A DNA stretch of 64,000 nt, from the NCBI GenBank assembly GCA_002914845.1, contig JXTC01000030.1:711820-775819 (forward strand), given 5' to 3'. Shown here in pieces: positions 34,892 to 46,300 of the stretch. The position numbers and the translations under genes were made by a program. The stretch is from Trema orientale. Lineage: Eukaryota; Streptophyta; Magnoliopsida; Rosales; Cannabaceae. Numbering within the stretch: position 1 is the stretch's first letter; each line of letters starts with the position of its first letter. The notes under the pieces are model-generated. The model searched no databases and was not told the DNA's origin. It worked only from the letters and a program-made list of their open reading frames with translations.

Positions 34892-36671
34892 TCATAAATC
34901 CTTTCGGATAACTGGTTGCAAAGAAGGATCTAATTCACCATTAGATATCATATTAACAAACAACTCAAAAGTTGAAGCATCTGCAGAGAAACCCTTTTTC
35001 ACCATTTCATTAGTAAACTCCACTCCTCTTGATATCTCACGATTAAGGACAAGTCCTCGGATCATTAAATTATACGTGCAACTGTTTGGTGGGCATCCAC
35101 TTCCTTTCATTTCACTAAACAAATTTATGGCTTCGCCTACAAGGCCTCCAGTAAGAAGTCCATGGATCATAATTGTATAAGTCTTCACATTTGGTTGTAA
35201 GCCTTTTGATGATAATTTGCAAAAGAGATTCTTTGCACCTGTGAAATTTCCTGCCTTACACATAAATAAGGATAGTGTAGATAACTATACTAAGTGGTAA
35301 CTTCTTCTCTTCCATGTCTTGAAATAATGCCATTGCCTCCTCCAATTGTCCATGATTGCATAGGCCGTCAAGTAAAGTAGCATAAGTTTGAGTATTTGGA
35401 AGTTGGCCGTTAGCTTGCATCTCCAAAAGTAGCTCTTGAGCAGCATGGGTTCTTCCTACTGCACACAAACCACCAATAAGAGTGGTATAAGTAACAACGT
35501 CTGGAGTCAATCCCTTAGAAGACATTTCTTGAAACAATCCAAGAGCCTCTTCTATCCTCTTACTCTTGCAGTATCCATTGATTAAAATGTTATAACCATG
35601 CAAACTACATATACAATCTTTCCTAGTCATATCAAACACCATCCTTGCCTCATCAATTTCTCCTCGCAAATAATAACCGTCCATGAGCGAATTATAAGTG
35701 ACCTCATCAGGTCTGATGCCTCTTTGAATCATAATATCAATCATTCTTTGTGCCTCTATAGCCTCGCCCTCTTTGCCAAGCATATCAACCAAGACACTAA
35801 AAGTATATACATTTGGGGTAATTTTTTGACGAACCATTATTGCCTCTTTCCACTAGCCTAACAAGCTTGCTCCATGTATCAAGGTGGTGTAGGTAATGAC
35901 ATCGGGAACAACACCTCTCCTAACCATTTCTGAGAAGATGTTCACAGCAGCAACAACTAAACCATCCTTGCAGAGACCGTCAATAATTGTGTTATAAGAA
36001 ACTATGTCAGGCTTGCATGACTTTTTTTCCATTTCCCTTAGCAACTGAATAGCTGCAAGAGTGTTGCCCACCTTACAAAACCCATTCAGTAATGTGTTAT
36101 ATGTAATTAAATCAGGATTACAACCTTGCGCAATCAATTTACGATAACATTCTTGTGCCTCATCCGTTTTCCCCTCGAGCAAAAACCCTTTCACTAGGGT
36201 GTTGAGGGTGATGGTATTCATTTCATAACCAAATTTAACGAATTTGCACAAAACAGAGAGACTGAAGGGCATCATATGCTTCAAATGAGAGAAGCAATTA
36301 ACCAAAATGTTAAGAGCATATGCATCAGTCTGGATTCTAGCAAGATCTAATTGCCTATAGAAAGAAATAACAGTGGAATAGTGCTTCATTCTCACAAGTT
36401 TGCCCAACAATTGACTAAAACGCACAATAGAAGGCAGAGGACACGTGTGGAGCATCCCATCAAATAAGGTGAGAGCATCTTCAAGACTACCGACATTTAT
36501 ATCATCTTTTTGGGGTTTTCTTCTTCGATTCACCATTATTTTCTGCGGAGAAGCTTGAGAATGAGTTTGGGCTGTTAAACTAGGAGAAGGAGAAAAGTAG
36601 ATGTTACCTCCAAATCCAATGCCATATCTGTTGAAGAAAATCCGATTCGCTTTAGAACAAATTCTCAGCAT
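34892..36671 (-). pseudogene. Rf-like PPR gene, broken copy
   Basis: This is nearly full-length relative to the intact gene at 53222-55039, from MLRICSKANRIFF to LDPSLQPVIRKDL, with the same PPR repeats (for example YNTIIDGLCKDGLVVAAVNI and TYTTLIGGLCAVGRTHAA). Two changes break it: a CAG-to-TAG stop at 35853-35855, next to a 12-bp in-frame deletion that removes RIFN-equivalent codons, and a 4-bp loss near 35262 that shifts the frame. Otherwise it is well preserved, so it is a recent pseudogene or a non-functional allele. Upstream it has a three-copy 23-bp repeat. Read-through or two-part products cannot be excluded but are unlikely. Confidence 0.9.
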
Positions 36672-36675
36672 CTTC

Positions 36676-36750
36676 AGCTCTCAGAGTTGAATTCGAAAAG
36701 AGAGAGTTGAATTCGAAAAGAGAGAGTTGAATTCGAAAAGAGAGAGTCGA
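36676..36750 (-). repeat. 23-bp tandem repeat in the PPR leader
   Basis: GAGTTGAATTCGAAAAGAGA repeats three times with a 23-bp period directly upstream of the start codon of the broken PPR copy. The other PPR copies have a single equivalent (near 17772 and 53195), so expansion is specific to this copy. Confidence 0.85.
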
Positions 36751-38130
36751 AATGGGTTTCGTTCAAGGATCGGTCTATGACTAACCCCTTTTGTTTTCTT
36801 TACCTCCAAATGGAGCTCTCTCTCTTAGGTGTGCCTGCCGAGACGGAAAGATAAAGAAGCCAGTAACGAGGAGACAGCTTCTAAGGTTGTCCTATTTTGT
36901 TTAGTTATTTATTTATTTCTAATGTATTGGGTTGGGTTTATCCTTTGAGGAGGGAATGATAATTTTTTCTTGGAAATTTTTTTTATGTGCAAAGCACAAC
37001 AACATTTAAGAAAGTGAAAGTTTAAAATTATGGTTTTTATGTCAATAAGCCTATAAAAAATTATTATTTTATTTTATCAATTTTTGACGAAATTAAATTC
37101 GAAAACTATTACATTAACTTTCAAAATCACCTTCTTTTTTTTTTTTAAAAAAAAAAAGAAACTTGGGGATTAACTTAACCATTAAATACACTATTCTATA
37201 ATCTTTTATTGTTACATGACATTTTGCCGGAATGTTAATAGCATTTTTTTTTATATTCTGTTTTACGCTTTCCAATTTTACTGATTAATATGTAAATTTT
37301 AGTATAATTTAATATAAGAGATAACATGAGGACTTAGTTTGCGAACTTAAAAATTCCCCACATTTCGATTTAAACTTTTTGATTCACCAATTTTATAAGC
37401 TACGTTCTAAACATATATTTAAAAAAATTCATTAATTTGAAAATATACCGATTAGAGTTTAAGAAAGATCCGACTGGTTCGATCAATTGTCTAGTTAAAA
37501 TTTTCATTAGTTTTGATAAGATAATAAATGTGGAGATCAAAGCTCAAATATTGTTTCTCAAGTATTGAATTAAATCTAGAAAATATATACTTCTCCCATA
37601 TCCAAGGATAGCTTGCCTATTCAAATTCAAACCATAGTCCAATAAGGTCATAAAATCTGAAAACCAAATTCATAATCAGTTTAAAATAACTAATTATACA
37701 GTCATCAATCTTAATGAAAACACCCTCGTTTATCCGCTTGTAATAATATTAAACTTTGCTAAATAATTAGGGACAAATTAAGAGTAGAAAGGAACAAAGG
37801 ATAGATACTAACCATGAATAAATACTAATCATGAAGCATGCACAAAACCGCAAAATTAATCCAAGCAACTTGATTACCAAACAAGACATCTATCTCGACC
37901 AAACAAACACTTGCGAATGGAGGAAAGTGAGCTCAAAAGCTAAGTAATGCCTAATCAACGGCCAGTTGACATCAAGGTGGCGTTCGTGTTGATGGGCAGT
38001 GGTAGCGGCAGTGCCGATCATTTCAGAGAGGAAGAGAGAAATAGGGAGAATTAAGTAGAAAAGAGAGAGGAAAAGAAAGAGAGAGAGGAAAGTGAGTCAA
38101 CCACATGACCACCAACTTCTGGTCAAGCAG
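36751..38130. other. Intergenic region
   Basis: No gene recognised. The first 150 bases resemble the upstream leader of the other PPR copies. The remainder is AT-rich with a purine-rich patch near 38030-38095. Confidence 0.5.
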
Positions 38131-38140
38131 TTTTTCTAAA

Positions 38141-38341
38141 GAATAACACTACATATCCCAACTCTTGTATCAAATTTTTTGTACCAACACATGTGACATA
38201 TAAATTGTCACTATCTAATTAGTATGTTAAAACTTACTAAAAATAGATTAAACATTATCACCAATTGAGTAATGACAAATCGCATGCCACATGTGTTGAT
38301 ATTAAAAATTTAGTACAAAAGTTGGTACCTCAAGCATTATC
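38141..38341. mobile_element. Mutator-like MITE, 10-bp TSD
   Basis: A 201-bp element with terminal inverted repeats of about 60 bp (imperfect): GAATAACACTAC at the left and GCATTATC at the right, with ACCAACACATGTG and CACATGTGTTGAT further in. It is flanked by perfect repeats TTTTTCTAAA at 38131-38140 and 38342-38351. The TSD length fits Mutator-type elements. A short open frame across it is spurious. Confidence 0.85.
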
Positions 38342-38351
38342 TTTTTCTAAA

Positions 38352-39128
38352 ACTTATACTTTGAACCCAATCCCTACTTCACTTAGTGCTCCTCAAATAG
38401 AAATTGCAAACAGGTCCTTGAACTTTTCGAAAGAAGAAAATAACCACAGTTTTTAAAGATTAATTTCACAAAAATTCCCAATTAAAAAGAGAGTAAAATC
38501 CCAACGTAACTCTTGTAAAAATTGGGTTTTTATAAATAATGTCCCATCTTTAAGAACACAAAGACTAATTCTCCTTTTGCATGTGTTTTTTTGTATGAAT
38601 TTTGTAAATATTATAATAAACGTTGACTGAGAAATCAATCTAAAGTACTTTAGTGTCTGCCCCTTTTTTAAATTTAGAATCAGTAATATGCAAGAGTGAA
38701 GACACTCTCATGTAATCCAGGACGTTCTATTTCAACATTAATATTCTTATAAATCTGTTTTGGCAATTAAAGTCGCATGATTATATATTCACAACCAAAG
38801 CAACCTAAGAGTGCTGATTCTAGTGTTCGAGATTGCCACATTGACTACAAAATCTCAAAATTTTATGTAAAAGGATCTATATGATCATAAAATTTTGTGT
38901 CTATCTATAAAAGAATTAAACTTAATGACACAAAAAGCATTATACCTACGATGCATAAGATGAGTTAATGAAAGTACTAATTGGAGATAAATTTGCTCTG
39001 CTAGTAATTCATCGTCAACACATATACTAATAATCATATTTGGAAACAAATTATCACTATGTTTCTTGCAATCTAACTCATGTGTACACTTAAAAATAAA
39101 ACTGAAAAATAGAAAAGCTAAAGTATAA
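38352..39128. other. Intergenic, 3' flank of the F-box gene
   Basis: AT-rich; no gene recognised. The frame at 38885-39151 overlaps the F-box stop region and has no known motif. Confidence 0.5.
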
Positions 39129-40379
39129 TTAAAAACTTTGATCTTCAACAACTAGCTTTTCTCCTTCTTCAACCTTGAAGCAAAAAAGTGAAACCAAGCT
39201 CCCTGTAAAGCTGAACGCTAGTGTGCTAGGTTTCAGCTGTGGAATACGGATGTTAATAAGCGTGTGTGTGTTTGGATTATAAGCGACAAAACTATTCCGG
39301 TATCTCAACAGCAATTTACCGTTCTCCCATGGTCCTATTACATGAGTTGCATTATATTTTGGTACTCCTCCTATTTTAATACTGTACCGTTTACTCCAAA
39401 GTTCTCCATCATAATCTTCCAATGTCCATACCTTGATATGACTAAGATCAACTGCTGAATGGCCTACAAAACCCAAAACTCCTCTAAGATCAACCAAGTG
39501 GTAAGAATAATAGTAATGTTTAACATTAGGATGAGAAATCAACCTAAACTCCTCCTTCCCCATATGAAAGGTAAAAAGCTTATTATAATACGTTTCCTCA
39601 AAGTAATTAGACTCAGTATTATCCCCAAAATAATACAACTCCTCACGTTTCTCACTATTAACCCAGTATAGAACTCCACCTGCATAAATAGCCCTTTCAT
39701 CTATGTGATGATCACCATCACCATCACCCGTATAGAATATTGACTCAAACCTAGTAATCAGACTTGGGATATCTTGACTAAGTGCTCTCCATGATCTTGA
39801 TGATGATGACTTCGACCCAAGTGTATATATCTCAGTCTCAGCACTTCTCTTTCCAGACTCCCGTGGTATAGTAAGCGAAATGCAGACGACCTTATATTCG
39901 CTTGTTGCCCTATCAAAACCTAATCCATATTTCCTATTAAAGATGTATGATTGAGCCTTAAGATCATGAGGTGGTAATTTTAGAATCTCTTTCCTGCATG
40001 GATTAAGCAAATAGGCCATCCAAATATGATCTCTCGTTTCTCTTGAAAAGCAAAGAATCCCATTGCAAGAACTCCCGAGTTTATATTCGTCTAAATTGAA
40101 CTCAGGAATATCATGGCAACCAATCTCCCAAAACCTGTTATCTTCACGATTCCTAGATTTTGAAGTTGTGAATGGCTTGTAAGACTTCCTAACTCTGTTA
40201 GAGTTTCCCAAAAGCATAATTATGGGCTCTTCTACGCCTCCCTTCAAGTGTATTTCAGCTAGATATGGATCGTCGATGATGTGAGACCATCGTTTACAGA
40301 CGCATCTTAATTTCACAAGATTTTTCGCTGGTAACTTTGAGAAAATAAGTTGAATAATATCCCTAGAGAATCGATCCAT
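39129..40379 (-). CDS. F-box protein with FBA-type interaction domain
   Basis: A complete single-exon frame of 416 aa. Residues 1-45 form an F-box (DIIQLIFSKLPAKNL, LRCVCKRWSHIIDDP), the Skp1-binding part of SCF ubiquitin ligases. The rest is an F-box-associated domain with the usual landmarks: GSSCNGILCF, LLNPCRKEILKLP, YGLGFDRATSEYKVVCI, EIYTLGS, SWRAL, YAGGVLYWV, FHMGKEEFRLI, YNPNTHTL and FTGSLVSLF. The FBA domain is presumed to bind a target protein, not identified here. This lineage expands fast in plants; a decayed relative lies at 18640-19866. Start choice follows the F-box at the N-terminus; the TCGATCCATAAC context shows no alternative upstream. Confidence 0.92.
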   Translation of the reverse strand: MDRFSRDIIQLIFSKLPAKNLVKLRCVCKRWSHIIDDPYLAEIHLKGGVEEPIIMLLGNSNRVRKSYKPFTTSKSRNREDNRFWEIGCHDIPEFNLDEYKLGSSCNGILCFSRETRDHIWMAYLLNPCRKEILKLPPHDLKAQSYIFNRKYGLGFDRATSEYKVVCISLTIPRESGKRSAETEIYTLGSKSSSSRSWRALSQDIPSLITRFESIFYTGDGDGDHHIDERAIYAGGVLYWVNSEKREELYYFGDNTESNYFEETYYNKLFTFHMGKEEFRLISHPNVKHYYYSYHLVDLRGVLGFVGHSAVDLSHIKVWTLEDYDGELWSKRYSIKIGGVPKYNATHVIGPWENGKLLLRYRNSFVAYNPNTHTLINIRIPQLKPSTLAFSFTGSLVSLFCFKVEEGEKLVVEDQSF

Positions 40380-40714
40380 AACTTGCTTTCTGAGTAATTA
40401 AATAATAGCTAGGCTCTTACATAATATGTGAAATTGGTAGAGTTTCGGTGATATCTCTGTTGTCTATAGTTTGATCGATCGAGTTTGTTTCGTCAAGAAA
40501 ATTAGGGTTTCTGCCGTACTTATACCAATAGGGACAAAGGTTTCCAAACCTCACATAATTTTATTATTATTATTCCCAAATAAATTAGTATTCCCCTCCA
40601 AAAAAAAAAAATAAAGGAGTATTTTAAAGAATCCTAATAAAATTGGGAAACTTTATTTACTTATCTTATATATACTAGTATGAAGAACGTGCCCAAAGCA
40701 CGTTCAACCCGTAT
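40380..40714. other. F-box 5' flank
   Basis: Promoter and leader region of the F-box gene; no other feature recognised. A small palindrome AACGTGCCCAAAGCACGTT occurs at about 40687-40705. Confidence 0.5.
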
Positions 40715-40723
40715 TTAATTTTA

Positions 40724-41039
40724 GGGTTAAGTAGACAATTACCACTTTTTTCAAATATTTAACTAAATTTACCACCACTATTAGATTCTACTACTTTTGA
40801 GAGAGAATTAGTCAAGAATCTGTCAAGAATTCATCAAGAATCCGTCAAGAATCCATCAAGAATCCGTCAAAAATCCATCAAGAATCTATCAAGATTATCA
40901 CTGACGTCAAGAATCTGTCAAGAATCCATCAAGATCATTAAGAATTCGTCAAGAATTAATCAAGAATTCATTTAAAAAAGTGGTATGGTGGTAGATTTAA
41001 TTAATGAGGAAAAAAAAGTGGTATTTACCTAATTTATTC
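40724..41039. mobile_element. Mutator-like MITE carrying an internal minisatellite
   Basis: The element has perfect flanking duplications TTAATTTTA at 40715-40723 and 41040-41048. Imperfect inverted ends of about 60 bp share ACCACTTTTTT and AAAT(T/C)TACCACCA. Between them (about 40806-40975) lies an array of some 13 copies of an 11-bp unit, CAAGAATC(C/T)(G/A)T. It has no coding capacity. Confidence 0.88.
40806..40975 (+). repeat. 11-bp minisatellite, CAAGAATCCGT type
   Basis: Units alternate between TCAAGAATCCG and TCAAGAATCCA/TCTA variants, with a few irregular spacers near 40895-40910. The array occupies the whole centre of the MITE at 40724-41039. Confidence 0.9.
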
Positions 41040-41160
41040 TTAATTTTATGTCTCTAATAGTTTAATCTAATATAGGATGAATATAGATACATTATTTGCA
41101 CTGTTTGATTTATTAGCTTATAATTAAGGGAAAAAAAAAGAGTTCACGAATCAATTAAAA

Positions 41161-41380
41161 CGACAGAGTAGAAAATAAAATAAAAAGAGAGAAGACAAAT
41201 ACATTAGTGTTTAAGAGTAAGAAAAAGGAAAAATAGAAAAAAAATTAAAAAGAAATATAACAACACAGACAACAGAGTAGAAAATAAGATAGAAAGGGAG
41301 AAGACAAATAGATTAGTGTTGAAGAGTAAGAAAAAGGAAAAATAGAAAAAAAAATAAAAAGAAATATAATAACACGTATT
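41161..41380 (+). repeat. Two-copy tandem repeat, about 109-bp unit
   Basis: Units begin CGACAGAGTAGAAAATAA at 41161 and CAACAGAGTAGAAAATAAGA at 41270 and share GAGAAGACAAATA and GAGTAAGAAAAAGGAAAAAT. Similarity is about nine bases in ten by eye. Confidence 0.85.
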
Positions 41381-41689
41381 CTGAATGGTGATATGTGCAT
41401 ATCATTTCCTTTACTACACCTGTATATTAACTTGAAGACCAAAAGGCTAATAACACATATATAACATATATATAGAATTTTTCTCTCCGACTAAAAGTCC
41501 CAAAACATTCGTATGGTAGTTAACAAACAAAAAAAGTCCACATGATTACCACCAAAAAAGAAATAAAAAATTAGTGATTACATCAAAAATATCAAATGAG
41601 AAAAAAGCAGAGCATAACCGACAACAGTAAAAATATTTCAAAAAGAACTTAAGCAACTGGAACATTTACAGCATTCCCTAGACGTATTC

Positions 41690-42010
41690 TTTTTTTTTTT
41701 ATAATTGTTATAGATATATGGACACCAATCTAGTAGATATATATATTTTTTACCTACCCATATTGTTTTGCACGTCTTTCTAGTATTCTCAAAAATACGG
41801 TCGAGGGTTCAAATCCTAAGCCTCTCCTTTTTTTCTTTTCTTTTTTTCCTTTTTTTCTTCATTTATTTTTCTCCTTTTATCTTTTATCTTTTTAATTTTA
41901 GTCTTTTTATTTTTTCGTTTTTCCTAGTACTTTTTCATGACATATCATTTTCTTTTCCTCTTTATTATTTGAAAAAAAACTTTTTCCCTTTTCACATTTT
42001 TTTAAGAAAT
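41690..42010. repeat. Pyrimidine-rich low-complexity tract
   Basis: T/C-rich stretch producing a long but composition-driven frame at 41768-42040. Similar in character to the tracts at 5590-6060 (opposite strand) and 31195-31440. Confidence 0.5.
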
Positions 42011-42014
42011 GAAA

Positions 42015-42390
42015 ATATTAACGAAATGCCTTATATATAAGTAAATCACACGAAACCACAAAAGTTTCTTAGATACTAGTTTGATTTCTTTTTACCGAAA
42101 TGCAATGTACGTAAGTAAATCATAGGAAATTACAAAAGTTTCTTAGAAACCAGTTACTTAAACCAATTTCTTTCTAGCGAGATGTCTTGTACGTAAGTAA
42201 ATCACATGAAACCAGTTTACCCCTGTATGTATATAAATCACAGAAAACTGCAAAGATTTCTTAGAAATTAGTTTGATTTCCTTTTAATAGAATGCCGTAT
42301 ATGTAAGTAAATCATCGGAAACTACAAGGTTTCTTCGAAACCAATTTAGTTTCCTTACAGCAGAATGTCTTGTATGTAAGTAATGATGGT
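42015..42390 (+). repeat. Degenerate minisatellite, about 70-80 bp unit
   Basis: Five units share the order ATGYCTTGTAYGTAAGTAAA, TCACAxGAAACxAC, AAAAGTTTCTTAGAAAC and AGTTTGATTTC; starts fall near 42023, 42102, 42181, 42294 and 42365. One unit is shortened and partly doubled around 42205-42260. No coding function is evident. Confidence 0.75.
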
Positions 42391-42621
42391 AGTGGGAATT
42401 TAACCACAAACCTATCGGACATTAAAAGAGTGCCCTGCTACCATGCTAATTGTGCTTTTGTCCTTCTTCTGACATACAAAATATAAAAAAAATTTTATAA
42501 AAAATTATTTACAGAGTTGCCACTGCATTTTTTATCCCCAAAATATTTTGAAAAATGTCCATCTTAGATCGTACGAGATTTTAATTATCTATTAAATGTC
42601 ATATTTTTGGTATTATTTTTA

Positions 42622-42793
42622 GGGGATGGCTACGGTAGGGGCGTCCCTACGTAGGGTCATGCCTTAATTATCGTTGGATGGGAATCTGTGGGGAATAACG
42701 AGAATCTGTGGAGAATCTATTTATATACAGATTTCCATCCAACGGTGAATAGACAGGGCCCTACGTAGAGGCACCCTTACTGTAGACGCGCCC
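42622..42793 (+). mobile_element. Foldback MITE, copy B (9-bp TSD)
   Basis: 172 bp, flanked by perfect TTATTTTTA at 42613-42621 and 42794-42802. Same family and orientation as copy A (10259-10431), with CCCTACGTAGGG palindromes near both ends and the inner GTTGGATGGGAATCTG arm. Confidence 0.93.
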
Positions 42794-43382
42794 TTATTTT
42801 TAAAAAGATAGATATAAATGTCCTAAACCGTTCAATTTTTTGACTATAGATCCTGGATTTATGTAAAAAGCCTATAATAACATGGGGCCCTCATAACATC
42901 TATTCTCGTCTACATCAGTCATTCACTTGTACGTATAGTTGGGAAAATTTTCTGATTTATCAATTATACTTTACTATTTGGAATAATTAGTCAAAACAAT
43001 AGTTACTCGTCACCTTTTTCCGAAGATCAATAATTCTAGCCACTTGAAGCATATTTTACATTGATTTCTACTAACAAGAGACCCGGCTGCCTAATCCCCA
43101 ATGAAACTTTATTTATTTGTTTATTTTCTTGTTTTCTCCTTTACATACAAACTAAATCGTTTTAGAATCAGTACAGTTTTTAAAAGGTTCAGCCATCGAA
43201 AAATAGATAACTTGTATAAGCCATTAAATTCCTGCAGCTGAATAAATGAAATAATTGGGCTTTGATACAAGGACGGAACCGACATATTTGAACAAAATTA
43301 CATAATTTTGATTGTACAAAATCTCATGAAAGAGAGGGAGGGAAGGAGGAAAAAGTGAAGGAAGATAGGCATATAATATAAG

Positions 43383-46300
43383 TTAATTGGTAGAATTACT
43401 ACCAATGAATTCTCCTCTTGCATCCCAGGGGCGATTCTCAAATGACTTTCCAATCATACTACGTCTCTCAATCACAGTCCCATCGTCGGAGCGGTAATCT
43501 GGAAAGTAATCCAAGAAGCTTTTGCTTCCTAGTTCATTGATTCCATGAAAAAGGAAGTTCCTCAGCAAGTCCTACAGGATTGCAAGAAAAGTCAAGGAAC
43601 CGGGCTGCTGATTGGTGCCAAATTCATACATAAAAATTTCATGTTTTTATCATACCTTTGCAGCGGCGTCCCCAATCAACTTTTTCAGAACTCCATGACC
43701 AGGATCCTGCTTTCCAGAAAATTGTCAAACCAAGTGAATATAGCTCATGAAACTAATTATGCTTTTCTTTTCTTTTCTTTTAAATTCCACTGTTGGACTT
43801 GGAAGAGAACTACAGAGATGAGTCTATTAATTCAAGAACAATTTGATTTGAGGATCCTATATTTGAGTTGACAGAACGATATAAGAGCCCCAGACACCTT
43901 ATTTTCGTTGACTTAGTTTACTTTCATATACGTTTTCCCTTATTTCGTCAAATCCTTTTCATCTTATTTGTTATTTCTTAAAAAATTGTGAAGTTTCCTT
44001 AAAAGTAGGACACCAAGGCATGAAAGTATGACTCCAAAATCTAATGTGTGCTATCTATAGAGTTGTTTAAAAAGAAAATAGGACGCACGGAATGAGTACA
44101 AGGCAAAACACTATCACCTTTTCTGCTCTCCATGCTAGATATCTATGTTGTGCTTCACGGTTTCGTACAACTCTAGATGCATCATTCTCTGTTGCTGCTT
44201 CATCCATTAGCTCAAGCCACGCCTGTAGAAACAGAAAAGCTCTAAGATTGCAAAATTTGAATCTCAAAACTGAAATAGAAACACCAAATAAATGTTCATA
44301 TGCATGCCTAATTGTAAGGGGAAAAAGCTATAGCCTTTATACCTTGTAATAATCTACGAATGCAGAATACAAAGCATTATATTTGTGTTGGCTTGGAGTA
44401 AATTTGGTCCATATAACAATTGGTGAAAAGAATTTTAAAGACTCGCTTGTAAGTTTTCCTCCCCAGGGTAAAAGCTGCATGAAATCTGTGTTTGAGTCAA
44501 CATGTCATAAATTTTAGAAAAGATTCTGATACAGAAATGAAGATATTATGAACATTAGGAAATGTACTTGATTCGTTTGTAATAAGCATGGTACTTTTTC
44601 ACTTACCTCAGCATATTTAACTCCAAGAGGCAATAAACTTGTATAATACTTTTCTTTGTAATCTCTTTGATTGATGACATCATGTAAAGGATTAAGATCC
44701 CTATAAATGACCAATCTGGGGTAAGTTCTACTTCTACATAGTAAACAAAAAAAATTGAATTCCATGCAGGCCCAGCTTAATGAGATGTAATTTTGCTCTA
44801 GTAGAAATCCTACATTGACATGATAAGATTAATATAAACAAGCAATATTAATCAGAAACAGAGGAAAACATGTTCTCTAGATTCAGCATGTTTCATATGA
44901 CACCTAAAAGAATAGGAAAGATGTGTCAAGCAAGTTGAATAGCATGAAATATATACACAATGATAAGCATCTGAGCTTCTTTCTTTTCTCTTCTTTTTTG
45001 CTTTATCAGGATTAGATCGTTAGACAAATTAAAGACCATAAAGGATCCTGATAAGGTTAAAGGAAGTAATGCTGGAATTAAAATGTCACATATAAAGAAT
45101 AATCTAATAAATCAGAACGATGAAAATTATGACAGCTGATAATGTAGTAACAATATTATCAACACCTTCAAGAATGAAATTACAGAACATGAATGTGCAG
45201 GCATATAACTGCCCCTTGACCCAAGGGAGATGAGAACACACAAGCCTTAGGAGAGGCGGCTCAACACCACCGGCCAAATTACTAGTCTCGTGCATAATCA
45301 TGGATTATGAAGTACGAGATAGCCAATATTGATATCATGGTTTTAACAGTTGAAGCATATAGGTCATGATGGATGGTTTAAATTTCAAGTATTCTCCTCT
45401 TAGTTACTATAAGTGATGCCATTTGAATCGTGCAATTTAAACTCCACCATGATTGGTATATGCCTACAGGTATTGAGTGAGCTTTACATTTTCGCTTCAA
45501 ATTTTTAAACGAACAAGTAACTAACAAGATCTAACCAGAAGAAAAAAGAGATGGAAAGGAAAATATAACATGAGAAACTATATTAGTATCAACATGGACT
45601 AAAATAAAATAAATGTGTCTTTCACATCTTGGAGTAATCAAAAGCTCTGAAGTCAGGGCCAAACAGGAAGGGGAAAAAAAATGGGAAGAGGGGGGGTGGG
45701 GAAGGGAATTTAGCATAAACAAATTTTATAAACTGGAAAATCATGTAGAAGCAGATCTTTTAACCTGTGCAGATGCATACTTCATGATTATGATCAAATA
45801 TAGGTAGACAAGAAAAGGTCCTTAGATATTTGAGGAGTCAAGGAAGTATATGAAGAAACCACATTAAAAATATACCCAAATGCTGAAAGAGGGAAGGGAA
45901 AACTCTTATCAAGTTCAGGAAACTTCTTGACAAGGAAAGGAATGAATTACCACGGCCTTTTCAATGGTGGGCATGAGTTTTAGTTTCCCCGACATTTTGG
46001 AAAGTTTTTTATCAAATTTTTTAGGTCCTTTAAAATACATAAGAGCGGAATCAAGTCTCCCTTGGAAGGCATTCTGAATTGAGCGAAGAGTATCCCTAAC
46101 AACAATAATGTTTCAGAATCCAAGAAAAAACAGATATGTTTTAATATTTTTCAACATAATTGAGTACCAACTCACTTATCAGGTTTCCAGATTCAGAGAC
46201 AGGAAGCTTACAGCAAAACTATGTTTGTAGTTGCATTGGTAAAAAAATTGGCACAAAATATAGGTACATCATATTCTGGTTTTGGGAAGGCAGCAAAATC

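Noticed and set aside
34892-35837. Two separate small PPR genes
   Set aside because: They are the downstream pieces of one broken PPR gene, as alignment with 53222-55039 shows.
40806-40975. CRISPR-like array
   Set aside because: Units are contiguous 11-bp repeats without unique spacers, and this is a plant nuclear window.
45104-45301. 65-aa - strand frame in HY2 intron 3 as a second hidden exon
   Set aside because: It lacks convincing flanking splice sites and resembles no known family; nothing ties it to the exon-like frame at 45951-46095.
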